Both the position numbers and the translations under genes were made by a program. This document shows positions 8,589 to 16,989 of a DNA stretch of 64,000 bases, piece by piece. The DNA is taken from contig NZ_CP038267.1 of NCBI RefSeq assembly GCF_004564375.1, positions 1,676,501 to 1,740,500 of the forward strand, in the 5' to 3' direction. A model generated the notes under the pieces. That model was not told where the DNA came from and did no database searches. It saw only the letters and a program-made list of their open reading frames with translations. The stretch comes from Nocardioides euryhalodurans (GTDB taxonomy: Bacteria; Actinomycetota; Actinomycetes; Propionibacteriales; Nocardioidaceae). How positions within the stretch are numbered: position 1 is the stretch's first letter; each line of letters starts with the position of its first letter.

Positions 8589-8679
8589 GTCGTGTGCCGG
8601 ACCGGGAGCGCCTCACGGCGCGTGGCCGCTCGTAGCGGCTTCAGTTGGGACCCGGGGCTGCCGCGGCCCGGCACACGAC
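8589..8679 (-). other. Candidate structured RNA or leader element
   Basis: A 91-base element between the hrpA-operon gene and the mazF-like gene that can fold on the minus strand into four helices: a 12-bp closing stem (8589-8600 with 8668-8679, perfect), an inner CCGGG/CCCGG pairing (8602-8606 with 8651-8655), a GCCGCT/AGCGGC hairpin (8625-8630 with 8634-8639) and a GCGCC/GGCGC hairpin (8608-8612 with 8617-8621). The last is closed, on the minus strand only, by a GTGA loop, a GNRA-type tetraloop. A separate perfect 12-base palindrome lies at 8690-8701. It matches no family I recognise. It could be a terminator, an attenuator or a small RNA. Confidence 0.35.
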
Positions 8680-8708
8680 CGCCAGTCTAGGCCCCGGGGC
8701 CAATCCCG

Positions 8709-9311
8709 TCAGGCAAGTCCGTGGGTCAGCTCGACGTGTCCTGCCGCCTCGAGCTGCTCGGCGAGCGACAGCATCCGGACGACCTCCTCGCCCGAGGCGC
8801 TGGCCAGGCCCGCCCGGCCGGTCGCGACGACCCGGGCGAAGGCGGCGGCGCGGAAGAGGACGTCGGCGAAGTCGGCGTCGGCGATCCCGCGGAGCACCTC
8901 GTCGACCATCGCCTTGAGCTCGTCGGGACCGGGCGGGTCGGCGACGCCGGCCACGACGCGCGCCACCGGCGCCGAGGTCCGGCCCGCCTCGAACTGCCGG
9001 GCGACGCCGACGGGGTCGGCGTACACCCAGGAGCGGAGCAGGAACAGCCGCCACAGGCACCCGGCGAGCGAGTCACCCGGGGAGCCTGCCCAGACCTCGG
9101 CGATGGTCTCGATGCCCTCGGTGTCGGCGAGGTGCAGCAGCCGGTCGGCGACCTCGCCGTCGGCGCGGCCGTGGGCGCCGCGGACCAGCAGCGTGGCCGC
9201 CCGATCGGCGGCCTCGCGCAGCTCGGCGGGGTCGACTCCCGACGAGATCGCCTCGAAGTAGTGGCTCCCGGGGGTGGTCGGCCGGTGGTGCGGTCGCTCC
9301 GTCACCGCCAC
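8709..9311 (-). CDS. Conserved hypothetical helical protein downstream of hrpA
   Basis: 200-residue soluble protein of unknown function. It begins at GTG 9311, 3 bp after the hrpA stop on the same strand, so the two are almost certainly co-transcribed. It is nearly all alpha-helical with repeated Ala/Leu/Glu heptads (DRAATLLVRGAHGRADGEV, DEVLRGIADADFADVLFRAAAF), without signal peptide or membrane segment. I see no catalytic or metal-binding motif. Tight linkage to an RNA helicase is the only hint of role. Confidence 0.7.
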   Translation of the reverse strand: MAVTERPHHRPTTPGSHYFEAISSGVDPAELREAADRAATLLVRGAHGRADGEVADRLLHLADTEGIETIAEVWAGSPGDSLAGCLWRLFLLRSWVYADPVGVARQFEAGRTSAPVARVVAGVADPPGPDELKAMVDEVLRGIADADFADVLFRAAAFARVVATGRAGLASASGEEVVRMLSLAEQLEAAGHVELTHGLA

Positions 9312-9314
9312 AGG

Positions 9315-12300
9315 CTACGTCGCCGCGGCGAGCGCCTTGCGGATCCGCTGGTCACTGACCTTCTGCGTCGTGCCGAGCTGCTGGGCGAAGAGCGAGACGC
9401 GGTACTCCTCGAGCAGCCACCGGACCTCGCGCAGCCCCGCCGACGGTGGGCGGCCCTCGGGGAGCGCGTCGACCTGGTGGAGGTACGCCGCCTGCAGGTC
9501 CGCCACCTGCGCGAGCAGCTGCTGGTCGCGCGCCGGCTGCTCGTCGAGTCGCGCGCGCCGGTGGTCGAGCGCGGCCAGGTAGGTCGGGTAGCGACGCAGC
9601 CGCTCCGGGCCCGCCTCGGAGACGAAACCGCGGTGGACCAGCCGAGCGAGCTGGTCGCGCATGTCGGTGAGGCTGGCCAGGACGGCGAGGTCGGCGCGAC
9701 CTGCGAGCGACTTGTCGGTCGTGCGCCACCGGCCGAGCACGCCGACGACGAGGGCCAGCAGCTCGCGCATCCGCGGCTCGAGCCCCTCTCGCGTGGTCGC
9801 GAGGAGGGCGTCGTAGGCCTGCTGGTCGCGGGCGGGCGGCTGCGCGTCCACCGACGCCAGCACCACGGCCCGCCGGCAGTCCTCGACGAGCTCGGCGACC
9901 GAGGGGTACGGAGACCCGGCGAGGCCCAGCTTGTCGGCGTTGGACAGCCCCGTGAGCAGGTCCGGCTGCGGCAGGGCGAGCAGCAGCAGCCGGCCCACGC
10001 CCAGCCGGTGCCGCGCGGCCGCCTCGGCCGGCGAACCGCAGACGCGGAGGCCGACCGAGCCGCCCTCGTCGTCGAGCGCGGGGAAGCCGCGCACCTCGTG
10101 GCCGGCGCGCTTCCAGGTCTGCTCGGCCGGCAAGCTGTTGAAGGTCCAGCGGGTCTGGCCGGTGGTCGTGGTGTCGGCGGCGACCTCGGCCATGGCGGTG
10201 TCGAACTCCCCCCGCAGCGGCTCCTTGAGCACCTCGAGGTCCTTGCCCCGGGCCTGCTCGCGGCCGCCCTCGTCCAGCACCCGGTACGTCGGTCGGAGGT
10301 GCTCGGGCACCTTGGCCCAGTCCCACGCCTCGCGCGGGACCGCGACCCCGGTCGTCCCGCGCAGGTGCCGCTCGAGGGCGTCGAGCAGCGGCTCCTCCCC
10401 CGGCGGCACGGTGGCGAGGAACTCTCGCGCGGTGTTGGGGGCCGGGACGAAGCTGACCCGCAGCTGCTTCGGCAGGCTGCGCAGGAGGCTGGTGACCAGC
10501 TCGTGCCGGAGCCCGGGCACGTTCCAGGAGAAGTCCTCGGCGGTCACCCGGTTGAGGGTGGCGACGGGGACGTCGATCGTGAGGCCGTCCTCCGCCGCAC
10601 CCGGCTCGAAGTGGTAGCTGATCGGAAAGGTCAGCCCCTCGCTCACCCACTGCTCGGGGTAGTCGGCCTCGCTCACCTCCTCGGCGGTGTCGTGGGTGAG
10701 CATCGCCGGGTCGAAGGTCAGCAGGTCGGGGCGTTCGCGCCGCTCGCCCTTCCACCACTGGTCGAAGTGGGCACCGCTCACGACGTGCGCAGGGATCCGG
10801 GCGTCGTAGAAGTCGAAGAGGGTGTGCTCGTCGACCACGAGGTCGCGCCGACGCGCACGGTGCTCGAGCTCCTCGGCCTCCTCCAGCAGCCGGCGGTTCT
10901 CGGCGAGGAACCGGTGCCGGGTCGGCCACTCGGCATAGACGAGGGCGTGCCGGACGAAGAGCTCGCGGGCGAGCGCGGGATCGAGCCGGCCGAGGGCGAC
11001 GAGCCGGTCGGCGACCAGCGGGACGCCGTACAGCGTGACCTTCTCGTGGGCCATCGCCGATCCGCGCTTCTTCGACCAGTGCGGCTCGGAGTAGGACCGC
11101 TTGACGAGGTGTCCGCCGAGCCGTTCGGCCCACTCCGGCTTGATCGCGGCGTTCTGGCGGGCCCAGAGGCGACCGGTCTCGACGAGCTCGCCGGCCATGA
11201 GGAACTGCGGGTTCTTCCCCTTGAGGCCGGAGCCGGGGAAGATTGCGAAACGCGCGCCGCGCGCGCCGAGGTACTCCCGCATCGGCCGCCGCTCGCCGGG
11301 CCGGCCCTGGGCGCGCTCCTCGAGCGCCCCGATGTGGCTGAGCACCCCCGACAGCAGCGCCTGGTGGATGCCGTCGGCGTCGGGCACGTCGGCCGGCTGC
11401 CCGATGTCGAGCCGCATCTCACGGCAGACCTGACGCAGCTGCGACTCGAAGTCCTGCCACTCGCGCACCCGCAGGTAGTTGAGGAACTCCCGCTTGCACA
11501 TCCGGCGGAACGCGCTCGAGGAGAGCTCGCGCTGCTGCTCCTTGACGTAGCGCCACAGGTTGAGCCAGGTCAGGAAGTCGCTGGCCTCGGCCGTGAAGCG
11601 CGCGTGCTGCTGGTCGGCCTGCGGCCGCTGCTCGGCCGGCCGCTCCCGCGGGTCCTGCAGGCTGAGGGCCGCAGCGATCACGATCACCTCGCGCAGGCAG
11701 CCGAGCCGTTCGGCCTCGAGGATCATCCGGCCGAGGCGCGGGTCGATCGGGAGCCGCGCCAGCCGCTTGCCGAGCCGGGTCAGCCGGGGATCCGCGCCCC
11801 CACCCGACGACAGGGCCCCCAGCTCCTCGAGCAGCTGGACGCCCGCGGTGACGTTGCGCCTGTCCGGCGGCTCCACGAAGGGGAACCGCGCGACGTCACC
11901 GAGCCCCAAGGAGGCCATCTGCAGGATGACGCTGGCGAGGTTGGTGCGCAGGATCTCGGGGTCCGTGAACTCCGGGCGCGCCTCGAAGTCCTCCTCGGCG
12001 TAGAGCCGGATCGCGATGCCGGCCTCCACGCGGCCGCAGCGGCCGGAGCGCTGGTTGGCCGAGGCCTGGCTGATCGGTTCGACCGGGAGCCGCTGCACCT
12101 TGGTGCGCGAGGAGTAGCGACTGATCCGCGCGACACCGGTGTCGATGACGTAGCGGATGCCGGGGACGGTCAAGGAGGTCTCGGCGACGTTGGTGGCGAG
12201 CACGACCCGGCGTACGGACGACGGGTGGGACGAGAACACCCGGTGCTGCTCGGCGGCCGAGAGCCGGGAGTAGAGGGGCACGACCTCCAGCGCCGTCGCC

Positions 12301-13076
12301 CGGTGGTGGGTCCGGTCGAGACCGGCGAGCTCGTCGGCGGTGTCGCGGATCTCCCGCTCCCCCGGCAGGAACACCAGGATGTCGCCCGGTCCCTCCCCGG
12401 ACAGCTCCCGGACGGCGTCCCGGATCGCCTCGGTCTGGTCGCGCTGGACGACCTCACCCTCGTCGTCGTCCTCGGGGAGCTCCATGAGCGGCCGGTAGCG
12501 GACCTCGACGGGATAGGTCCTGCCCGAGACCTCGACGACGGGCGCGTCGAAGTGCTGCGCGAACCGGTCGACGTCGATGGTCGCCGAGGTGATGACCAGC
12601 TTGAGGTCGGGCCGCCGCGGGAGCAGCCGCTTGAGGTAGCCGAGCAGGAAGTCGATGTTGAGGCTGCGCTCGTGGGCCTCGTCGATGATGATCGTGTCGT
12701 ACTTCCGGAGCTGGCGGTCACGCTGCAGCTCCGCCAGCAGGATGCCGTCGGTCATCACCTTGACCCGCCCGGCCTTCGAGGTCCGGTCGGTGAACCGCAC
12801 CTGGTAGCCGACCAGCTCCCCCAGCCCGGTCCCGAGCTCCTCGGCGATCCGTTCGGCCACCGAGCGCGCCGCGATCCGCCGCGGCTGCGTGTGACCGATC
12901 AACCGACCGTCGCCGCCGCGCCCCAGCTCGAGGCAGATCTTCGGAAGCTGGGTGGTCTTCCCCGACCCGGTCTCGCCCGCGACGATGACGACCTGGTGGT
13001 CCCGGATGGCCGCCGCGATGTCCTCGCGCCGCTGCGTGACCGGGAGCTCGGGCGGATAGCTGATGGTGATGTCCAC
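9315..13076 (-). CDS. hrpA: ATP-dependent RNA helicase HrpA, DEAH box
   Basis: 1253-residue DEAH/RHA helicase, close to the usual size for bacterial HrpA. The Walker A motif GETGSGKTTQ is at residues 34-43, followed by DEAH, SATI and the C-terminal helicase motif QRSGRCGR. The HA2/OB-fold region and the long C-terminal DUF3418 domain complete the protein. It unwinds RNA and in E. coli rescues stalled ribosomes on mRNA; here that is family inference. The start is GTG at 13076, with MDITISYPPELPV like other actinobacterial copies. It leads an operon with the 200-residue protein downstream. Confidence 0.95.
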   Translation of the reverse strand: MDITISYPPELPVTQRREDIAAAIRDHQVVIVAGETGSGKTTQLPKICLELGRGGDGRLIGHTQPRRIAARSVAERIAEELGTGLGELVGYQVRFTDRTSKAGRVKVMTDGILLAELQRDRQLRKYDTIIIDEAHERSLNIDFLLGYLKRLLPRRPDLKLVITSATIDVDRFAQHFDAPVVEVSGRTYPVEVRYRPLMELPEDDDEGEVVQRDQTEAIRDAVRELSGEGPGDILVFLPGEREIRDTADELAGLDRTHHRATALEVVPLYSRLSAAEQHRVFSSHPSSVRRVVLATNVAETSLTVPGIRYVIDTGVARISRYSSRTKVQRLPVEPISQASANQRSGRCGRVEAGIAIRLYAEEDFEARPEFTDPEILRTNLASVILQMASLGLGDVARFPFVEPPDRRNVTAGVQLLEELGALSSGGGADPRLTRLGKRLARLPIDPRLGRMILEAERLGCLREVIVIAAALSLQDPRERPAEQRPQADQQHARFTAEASDFLTWLNLWRYVKEQQRELSSSAFRRMCKREFLNYLRVREWQDFESQLRQVCREMRLDIGQPADVPDADGIHQALLSGVLSHIGALEERAQGRPGERRPMREYLGARGARFAIFPGSGLKGKNPQFLMAGELVETGRLWARQNAAIKPEWAERLGGHLVKRSYSEPHWSKKRGSAMAHEKVTLYGVPLVADRLVALGRLDPALARELFVRHALVYAEWPTRHRFLAENRRLLEEAEELEHRARRRDLVVDEHTLFDFYDARIPAHVVSGAHFDQWWKGERRERPDLLTFDPAMLTHDTAEEVSEADYPEQWVSEGLTFPISYHFEPGAAEDGLTIDVPVATLNRVTAEDFSWNVPGLRHELVTSLLRSLPKQLRVSFVPAPNTAREFLATVPPGEEPLLDALERHLRGTTGVAVPREAWDWAKVPEHLRPTYRVLDEGGREQARGKDLEVLKEPLRGEFDTAMAEVAADTTTTGQTRWTFNSLPAEQTWKRAGHEVRGFPALDDEGGSVGLRVCGSPAEAAARHRLGVGRLLLLALPQPDLLTGLSNADKLGLAGSPYPSVAELVEDCRRAVVLASVDAQPPARDQQAYDALLATTREGLEPRMRELLALVVGVLGRWRTTDKSLAGRADLAVLASLTDMRDQLARLVHRGFVSEAGPERLRRYPTYLAALDHRRARLDEQPARDQQLLAQVADLQAAYLHQVDALPEGRPPSAGLREVRWLLEEYRVSLFAQQLGTTQKVSDQRIRKALAAAT

Positions 13077-13133
13077 AACGCCGTCGATTCTCCCGTACGG
13101 CGCAACGGGTTTGACGCGGGCGTCGGGCAGCGC

Positions 13134-13514
13134 TCAGCCGGCGAGGTCGCCGGAGTCCTCGGGCGGGGTGGACGGCGGCAGCTCCCCGGGCGTCCCCGGC
13201 GGTACGTCGCGGCGCTGCTCGTCCTCGTGCGGCGCGTCGAAAGGCCGGCCGTGGGGGCCGCCGTGGGGGCCGCCGTGGTCGGGGCCGTCGGTCGTCACCG
13301 CGGCGACCGCGAAGCCGCCGGCACCGCCGATGATCAGGCCCGAGGCGAGGGCGACGGCGATGCTCCGGCTGATCCGGTGCGGGCCCTCACGGAAGCGGGC
13401 CGACCGCGCCCGGAAGCGGTCGCGGCGGGACCCGGCCGGCTCCGTGGGGTCGGCGGCTCCCTCCGGGGTGGGGTCGGTGGTGGGCTGCGGGTCCGGGGTC
13501 TGCTGGTCGCTCAT
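13134..13514 (-). CDS. Small single-span membrane protein, Pro/Gly/His-rich
   Basis: 126 residues: a Pro/Thr-rich N-terminal segment, a very basic cytoplasmic stretch (RRDRFRARSARFRE), one membrane helix at about 50-75 (SIAVALASGLIIGGAGGFAVAAV), and an outer tail with HGGPHGGPHGRP repeats and acidic proline-rich end. No known domain. It is divergent from the response regulator, a position often held by genes controlled by that regulator. The HG repeats could bind metal, which is speculation. Confidence 0.65.
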   Translation of the reverse strand: MSDQQTPDPQPTTDPTPEGAADPTEPAGSRRDRFRARSARFREGPHRISRSIAVALASGLIIGGAGGFAVAAVTTDGPDHGGPHGGPHGRPFDAPHEDEQRRDVPPGTPGELPPSTPPEDSGDLAG

Positions 13515-13636
13515 GGGAGGAGCGTCGGCGGCGTACCTGTGCTGCGGCTGTGTGCGGGCCCAGAGCCCGCCGCGAAGTCCGGCACACGACGCGCGTGGCG
13601 CGCTCACAGCAATCACACAGCGGATGAGGGCAGAGT
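13515..13636. promoter_or_regulatory. Divergent region between membrane protein and two-component genes
   Basis: 122 bp containing a GCGGGC-n5-GCCCGC hairpin near 13555 and, at 13579-13590, a third copy of the 12-mer CCGGCACACGAC that also forms both arms of the element at 8589-8679. It lies upstream of the response-regulator start, so it may hold a binding site of that regulator. This is inference from position only. Confidence 0.4.
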
Positions 13637-14353
13637 GTGCGCATGGAGCTCACCCGCCCCGACGGCGCACCGCTGCGCGTGCTCGTCGTCGACGACGAGG
13701 TCAACCTCGCCGAGCTGGTGTCGATGGCGGTGCGCTACGAGGGCTGGGAGACCCGGTCGGCCCACACGGGCTCGAGGGCCGTCGCGGCCGCACGGGACTT
13801 CCGCCCCGACGCGATCGTGCTCGACATGATGCTCCCCGACATCGACGGCATGGAGGTGCTGCGACGGGTGCGCGCGACCGACCCGCTGGTGCCCGTGCTC
13901 TTCCTCACCGCCCGCGACGCGGTCGAGGACCGGGTGGCCGGGCTCACCGCGGGCGGCGACGACTACGTCACCAAGCCGTTCTCCCTCGAGGAGGTGGTCG
14001 CCCGGCTGCGCGCCCTGATGAGGCGGGCCGGGGCGGCCCGGGTGGAGGAGCGCCACGTGCTCAGCGTCGGCGACCTCACGCTGGACGAGGACAGCCGCGA
14101 GGTCTTCCGAGGCGCCACGGAGATCACGCTCACCGCGACGGAGTTCGAGCTGTTGCGCTACCTGATGCGCAATCCTCGTCGGGTGCTCAGCAAGGCCCAG
14201 ATCCTCGACCGCGTGTGGAACTACGACTTCGGTGGCCAGGCCAACGTCGTCGAGCTCTACATCTCCTACCTCCGCAAGAAGATCGACGTCGGACGGGAGC
14301 CGATGATCCACACCATGCGCGGCGCCGGCTACGTCCTGAAGCCGGGGTCCTGA
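13637..14353 (+). CDS. OmpR/PhoB-family response regulator
   Basis: About 238 residues. The receiver domain has the acidic pair DD at 19-20, phosphoacceptor Asp63 (in VLDMMLPD) and Lys113 (in VTKPF). A winged-helix DNA-binding domain follows from about 140 (LTATEFELLRYLMRNP, then GQANVVELYISYLRKKID and RGAGYVL), characteristic of the OmpR family. A GAGGG ribosome site favours the GTG at 13637 (6 nt spacing); an ATG two codons later (13643) is the alternative. It overlaps the kinase by one base (TGATG), so both are coupled. The signal sensed is unknown. Confidence 0.94.
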   Translation: MRMELTRPDGAPLRVLVVDDEVNLAELVSMAVRYEGWETRSAHTGSRAVAAARDFRPDAIVLDMMLPDIDGMEVLRRVRATDPLVPVLFLTARDAVEDRVAGLTAGGDDYVTKPFSLEEVVARLRALMRRAGAARVEERHVLSVGDLTLDEDSREVFRGATEITLTATEFELLRYLMRNPRRVLSKAQILDRVWNYDFGGQANVVELYISYLRKKIDVGREPMIHTMRGAGYVLKPGS

Positions 14354-15765
14354 TGCGCCGGCCCGCCACCCTCGCCTCGCGGCTCGTCGTCACCTGCGTG
14401 GCCCTGGTCGCCGTCGTCACCGTCCTGGCCGCCACCGCGACGTGGTTCGCCGTCCGGGCCTCGCTGACCGGGCAGCTCGACGACCAGGTGCTCGAGGCGC
14501 TCGGGCGGACCGAGCGCGCACCCGTGGACGACCTGCCCCCGCCGGCCGACCCGGACGACGGCCGGGGCCCGGAGATCCGCGGGCAGGGCGTCGGGACGCT
14601 CACCGTCTTCCTCGACCAGGGCTTCGGCGACGTGATCGTGGCCGGGGACGACGGGGTCGCCACCCGGGTCGCCATCGACCGCGAGACCTTCGAGGCCGTC
14701 GCGCTCCTCCCCGCCGACGGTCAGCCCCATCCGGTGGACCTCGACGGGCTGGGCCACTACCGCGTCGCCCTCGACCAGGCGGGCACGGTCGCCGCCGGGC
14801 TGCCCACCGACGACATCGACCGCGCCCTCGAGGACCTGGTCCTGACCGAGGCGGCGCTCGTCGCCGCCGCAGTGCTGGTGGCGACCCTGGCAGGCCTCGT
14901 CGTCGTACGACGTCAGCTGCGACCGCTGCGCCAGGTGGCCGCCACCGCCCACAGGGTGGCGACGCTCCCCCTGTCGACCGGCGAGGTCGCCTTCACCGAC
15001 CGCGTCCCCGACGAGCTCACCGACGACCGCACCGAGGTCGGCCAGGTCGGCAGCGCCCTCAACACCCTGCTGAACCACGTCGAGGCCTCGCTCGCCGCCC
15101 GGCACCGCTCGGAGCAGCAGGTGCGGCAGTTCGTGGCCGACGCCTCCCACGAGCTGCGCACCCCGCTCGCGACCATCCAGGGGTACGCCGAGCTCGCCGC
15201 CCGGCGACCCGACGAGGAGGTCGTCGAGGAGGCGCTGGCGAAGGTGTCGGTCGAGGCGACGCGGATGACCGCCCTCGTCGAGGACCTGCTGCTGCTGGCT
15301 CGGCTGGACTCCGGTCGCCCGCTCGCCCGGGACCGGGTCGACCTGACCCGCGTCCTGCTCGAGGCCGTCACCGACGCCCGGGTGCTGGCGCCCGACCACG
15401 TGTGGCGCATCGAGGTGCCCGAGGAGCCGGTCGAGGTGATCGGCGACGAGCACCGGCTCCACCAGGTCGTCACCAACCTGCTGACCAACGCTCGCAAGTA
15501 CACCCCCGCCGGGACGACCGTGACCGTGAGGGCCGACGACGACGGCTTCACCGTCCACGACGACGGTCCCGGGTTCGAGCCCGGCCTCGCCGACCGCGCC
15601 TTCGAGCGCTTCACGCGCGGTGACGCCGCACGGACCCGCGAGGTGGGCAGCAGCGCCGGCCTGGGGCTGGCGCTGGTGCAGGCCATCGTCACGGCCCACG
15701 GCGGCGCGGTCAGCCTGGAGTCGCGACCCGGCGACACCACGCTGCGGGTGCTGCTGCCGCGCTGA
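14353..15765 (+). CDS. Sensor histidine kinase with HAMP domain
   Basis: 470 residues, partner of the response regulator immediately upstream. Membrane helices at about 11-35 and 162-185 enclose an extracytoplasmic sensor of roughly 125 residues. A HAMP linker follows, then the dimerisation domain with H-box histidine His266 in SHELRTPL, the N-box VTNLLTNARKYTP, and G boxes HDDGPGFEP and SAGLGLALVQ. It is a full-length enzyme that should autophosphorylate on His266 and act on Asp63 of the regulator. The sensor domain has no recognisable ligand motif, but it is rich in acidic residues. Confidence 0.94.
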   Translation: MRRPATLASRLVVTCVALVAVVTVLAATATWFAVRASLTGQLDDQVLEALGRTERAPVDDLPPPADPDDGRGPEIRGQGVGTLTVFLDQGFGDVIVAGDDGVATRVAIDRETFEAVALLPADGQPHPVDLDGLGHYRVALDQAGTVAAGLPTDDIDRALEDLVLTEAALVAAAVLVATLAGLVVVRRQLRPLRQVAATAHRVATLPLSTGEVAFTDRVPDELTDDRTEVGQVGSALNTLLNHVEASLAARHRSEQQVRQFVADASHELRTPLATIQGYAELAARRPDEEVVEEALAKVSVEATRMTALVEDLLLLARLDSGRPLARDRVDLTRVLLEAVTDARVLAPDHVWRIEVPEEPVEVIGDEHRLHQVVTNLLTNARKYTPAGTTVTVRADDDGFTVHDDGPGFEPGLADRAFERFTRGDAARTREVGSSAGLGLALVQAIVTAHGGAVSLESRPGDTTLRVLLPR

Positions 15766-15783
15766 CGTCGGCACAATGCCGGC

Positions 15784-16314
15784 ATGACGCGAGTGCCCGT
15801 CCCGGACGCCCTGGAGACCGACCGCCTCGTCCTGCGGCGTCGCAGGGTCGAGGAGGCCGGGTTCTTCCGGCGGCTGTGGACCGAGCGGGACCCGCGGGTG
15901 CCACCGCACCGGCGGATCGACCTCGAGGGTCGACCGAGCGTGGCCGACATCGCCGCGCAGATCCGCGCGGAGGCCACGGAGTCGTCGCCGGGGATCCTGG
16001 CCGTGGAGCGGAAGGGCACGGGCGACGTCATCGGCTGCTGCGGGCTGGTCCACCACGGGAACGGCCCGCCCGGGGAGCCGGAGCTGGCCTTCGAGCTGCT
16101 GCGCGCGACGCACGGTCGCGGCTACGCGACCGAAGCGGGGCGAGCCGTGGTCGCCTGGGCCGGCGAGGCCGGGCACCCGAGGGTGTGGGCGGGGGTTCGC
16201 GACTGGAACCAGGCGTCGCGACGGGTGCTGGCGAAGCTGGGGTTCCGCGAGACCGGCGAGGTGGAGCGCGACCCCGTCCACGGCGACAACCTGCTCACCG
16301 TCCGGGAGCTGTGA
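15784..16314 (+). CDS. GNAT N-acetyltransferase, RimJ/RimL-like
   Basis: 176 residues with the RimL-type opening ETDRLVLRRRRVEE, a central PELAFELLRATHGRGYATEAG segment that is the acetyl-CoA-binding motif A (here H-GRGYAT), and the C-terminal NQASRRVLAKLGFRETGE motif B. It transfers acetyl from acetyl-CoA to an amine, perhaps a protein N-terminus or a small molecule. The ATG at 15784 follows a CACAAT hexamer by 6 nt without RBS, the leaderless pattern. It lies 18 bp after the kinase, but the promoter suggests separate control. Confidence 0.85.
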   Translation: MTRVPVPDALETDRLVLRRRRVEEAGFFRRLWTERDPRVPPHRRIDLEGRPSVADIAAQIRAEATESSPGILAVERKGTGDVIGCCGLVHHGNGPPGEPELAFELLRATHGRGYATEAGRAVVAWAGEAGHPRVWAGVRDWNQASRRVLAKLGFRETGEVERDPVHGDNLLTVREL

Positions 16315-16338
16315 CCCTGCCCGGGATCCCTCGGTGGA

Positions 16339-16941
16339 TCAGCGGAGCAGGTCGACCAGGGCCGGGAGGGAGCCGGTGACGGCGGCGAGCAGCTGGTCGC
16401 GAGTGACCGGGCCGGGGTCGGCGGCCCAGGTCAGGACCAGCTCCTCGGTCATGGCCGACCAACCGCGGACGGCCAGCCGGGTGGCCGGCGTGTCGGGGAT
16501 GACCGCGCCCTGCGCGTCCTCGGTGAAGATCCGGTCGGTCAGCACGTTGCGTGCCTGCTCGTGGAGCCGGCGCAGCGCCTCGTGGCCGCCCTGCGCGGCG
16601 CGGACGATCGAGGCGTACCCCTCGTAGTTGGCCGTCACGTAGTCGACGTACGAGGTCATCGACGCCAGCAGCCGCTCGAGCGGCTCGCCGCCGGCCGGCG
16701 GCGCGGTCTGGGCGACCAGGTCCTCCACCGCCCGGCGGACGACCGCCTCGTGGAAGGCGTGCTTGCCGCCGAAGTAGTGGTAGAGCAGCCCTCGCGAGAT
16801 CCCGGCCCGCTCGGCCAGCAGGTCGATCGTCAGCTCGTCGAGGGTCCGGGTCGCCAGCAGGCCCACGCCGAGGTCGAGCAGCTGGGTGCGACGCCGCGCG
16901 GGGTCCAGCCTGGTCCTCGCGCTCGCTGTGCCGGTCGTCAC
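16339..16941 (-). CDS. TetR-family repressor
   Basis: 200 residues. The N-terminal helix-turn-helix spans about 17-62 (LLDLGVGLL, LLAERAGISRGLLYHYFGGKHAFHEAVV), with the rest an all-helical ligand domain. The GTG at 16941 is preceded at 6 nt by TAAGAT (16948-16953, minus strand), so it is probably leaderless. It is divergent from the monooxygenase/SDR operon over a 48-bp gap with a perfect 6-bp inverted repeat, the classic arrangement for a local repressor. The likely inducer is the substrate of the monooxygenase. Confidence 0.92.
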   Translation of the reverse strand: MTTGTASARTRLDPARRRTQLLDLGVGLLATRTLDELTIDLLAERAGISRGLLYHYFGGKHAFHEAVVRRAVEDLVAQTAPPAGGEPLERLLASMTSYVDYVTANYEGYASIVRAAQGGHEALRRLHEQARNVLTDRIFTEDAQGAVIPDTPATRLAVRGWSAMTEELVLTWAADPGPVTRDQLLAAVTGSLPALVDLLR

Positions 16942-16947
16942 GGGGCC

Positions 16948-16983
16948 ATCTTATTGACGTCTGTTCAATAGCGCCAATACGGT
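16948..16983. promoter_or_regulatory. Divergent leaderless promoters with nested TetR operator
   Basis: Minus-strand -10 TAAGAT (16948-16953) sits 6 nt from the tetR GTG and plus-strand -10 TACGGT (16978-16983) sits 6 nt from the monooxygenase ATG. Between them the inverted repeat TATTGA-n7-TCAATA (16952-16970) covers the tetR -10 and the -35 spacer of the monooxygenase promoter. A repressor bound here would shut both promoters. Pattern seen; binding inferred. Confidence 0.68.
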
Positions 16984-16989
16984 CGGGGG

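Noticed and set aside
8589..8709. Possible tRNA or SRP RNA in the folded element
   Set aside because: No TPsiC arm, anticodon arm or SRP tetraloop-hexamer motif. The fold is multibranch and unlike these families.
8721..13829. 1702-codon open frame on the plus strand across the helicase gene
   Set aside because: It is antisense to hrpA, which has every helicase motif. Long antisense frames are common in very GC-rich genes because stop codons are rare; its composition is monotonous Arg/Gly/Asp/Glu with no domain.
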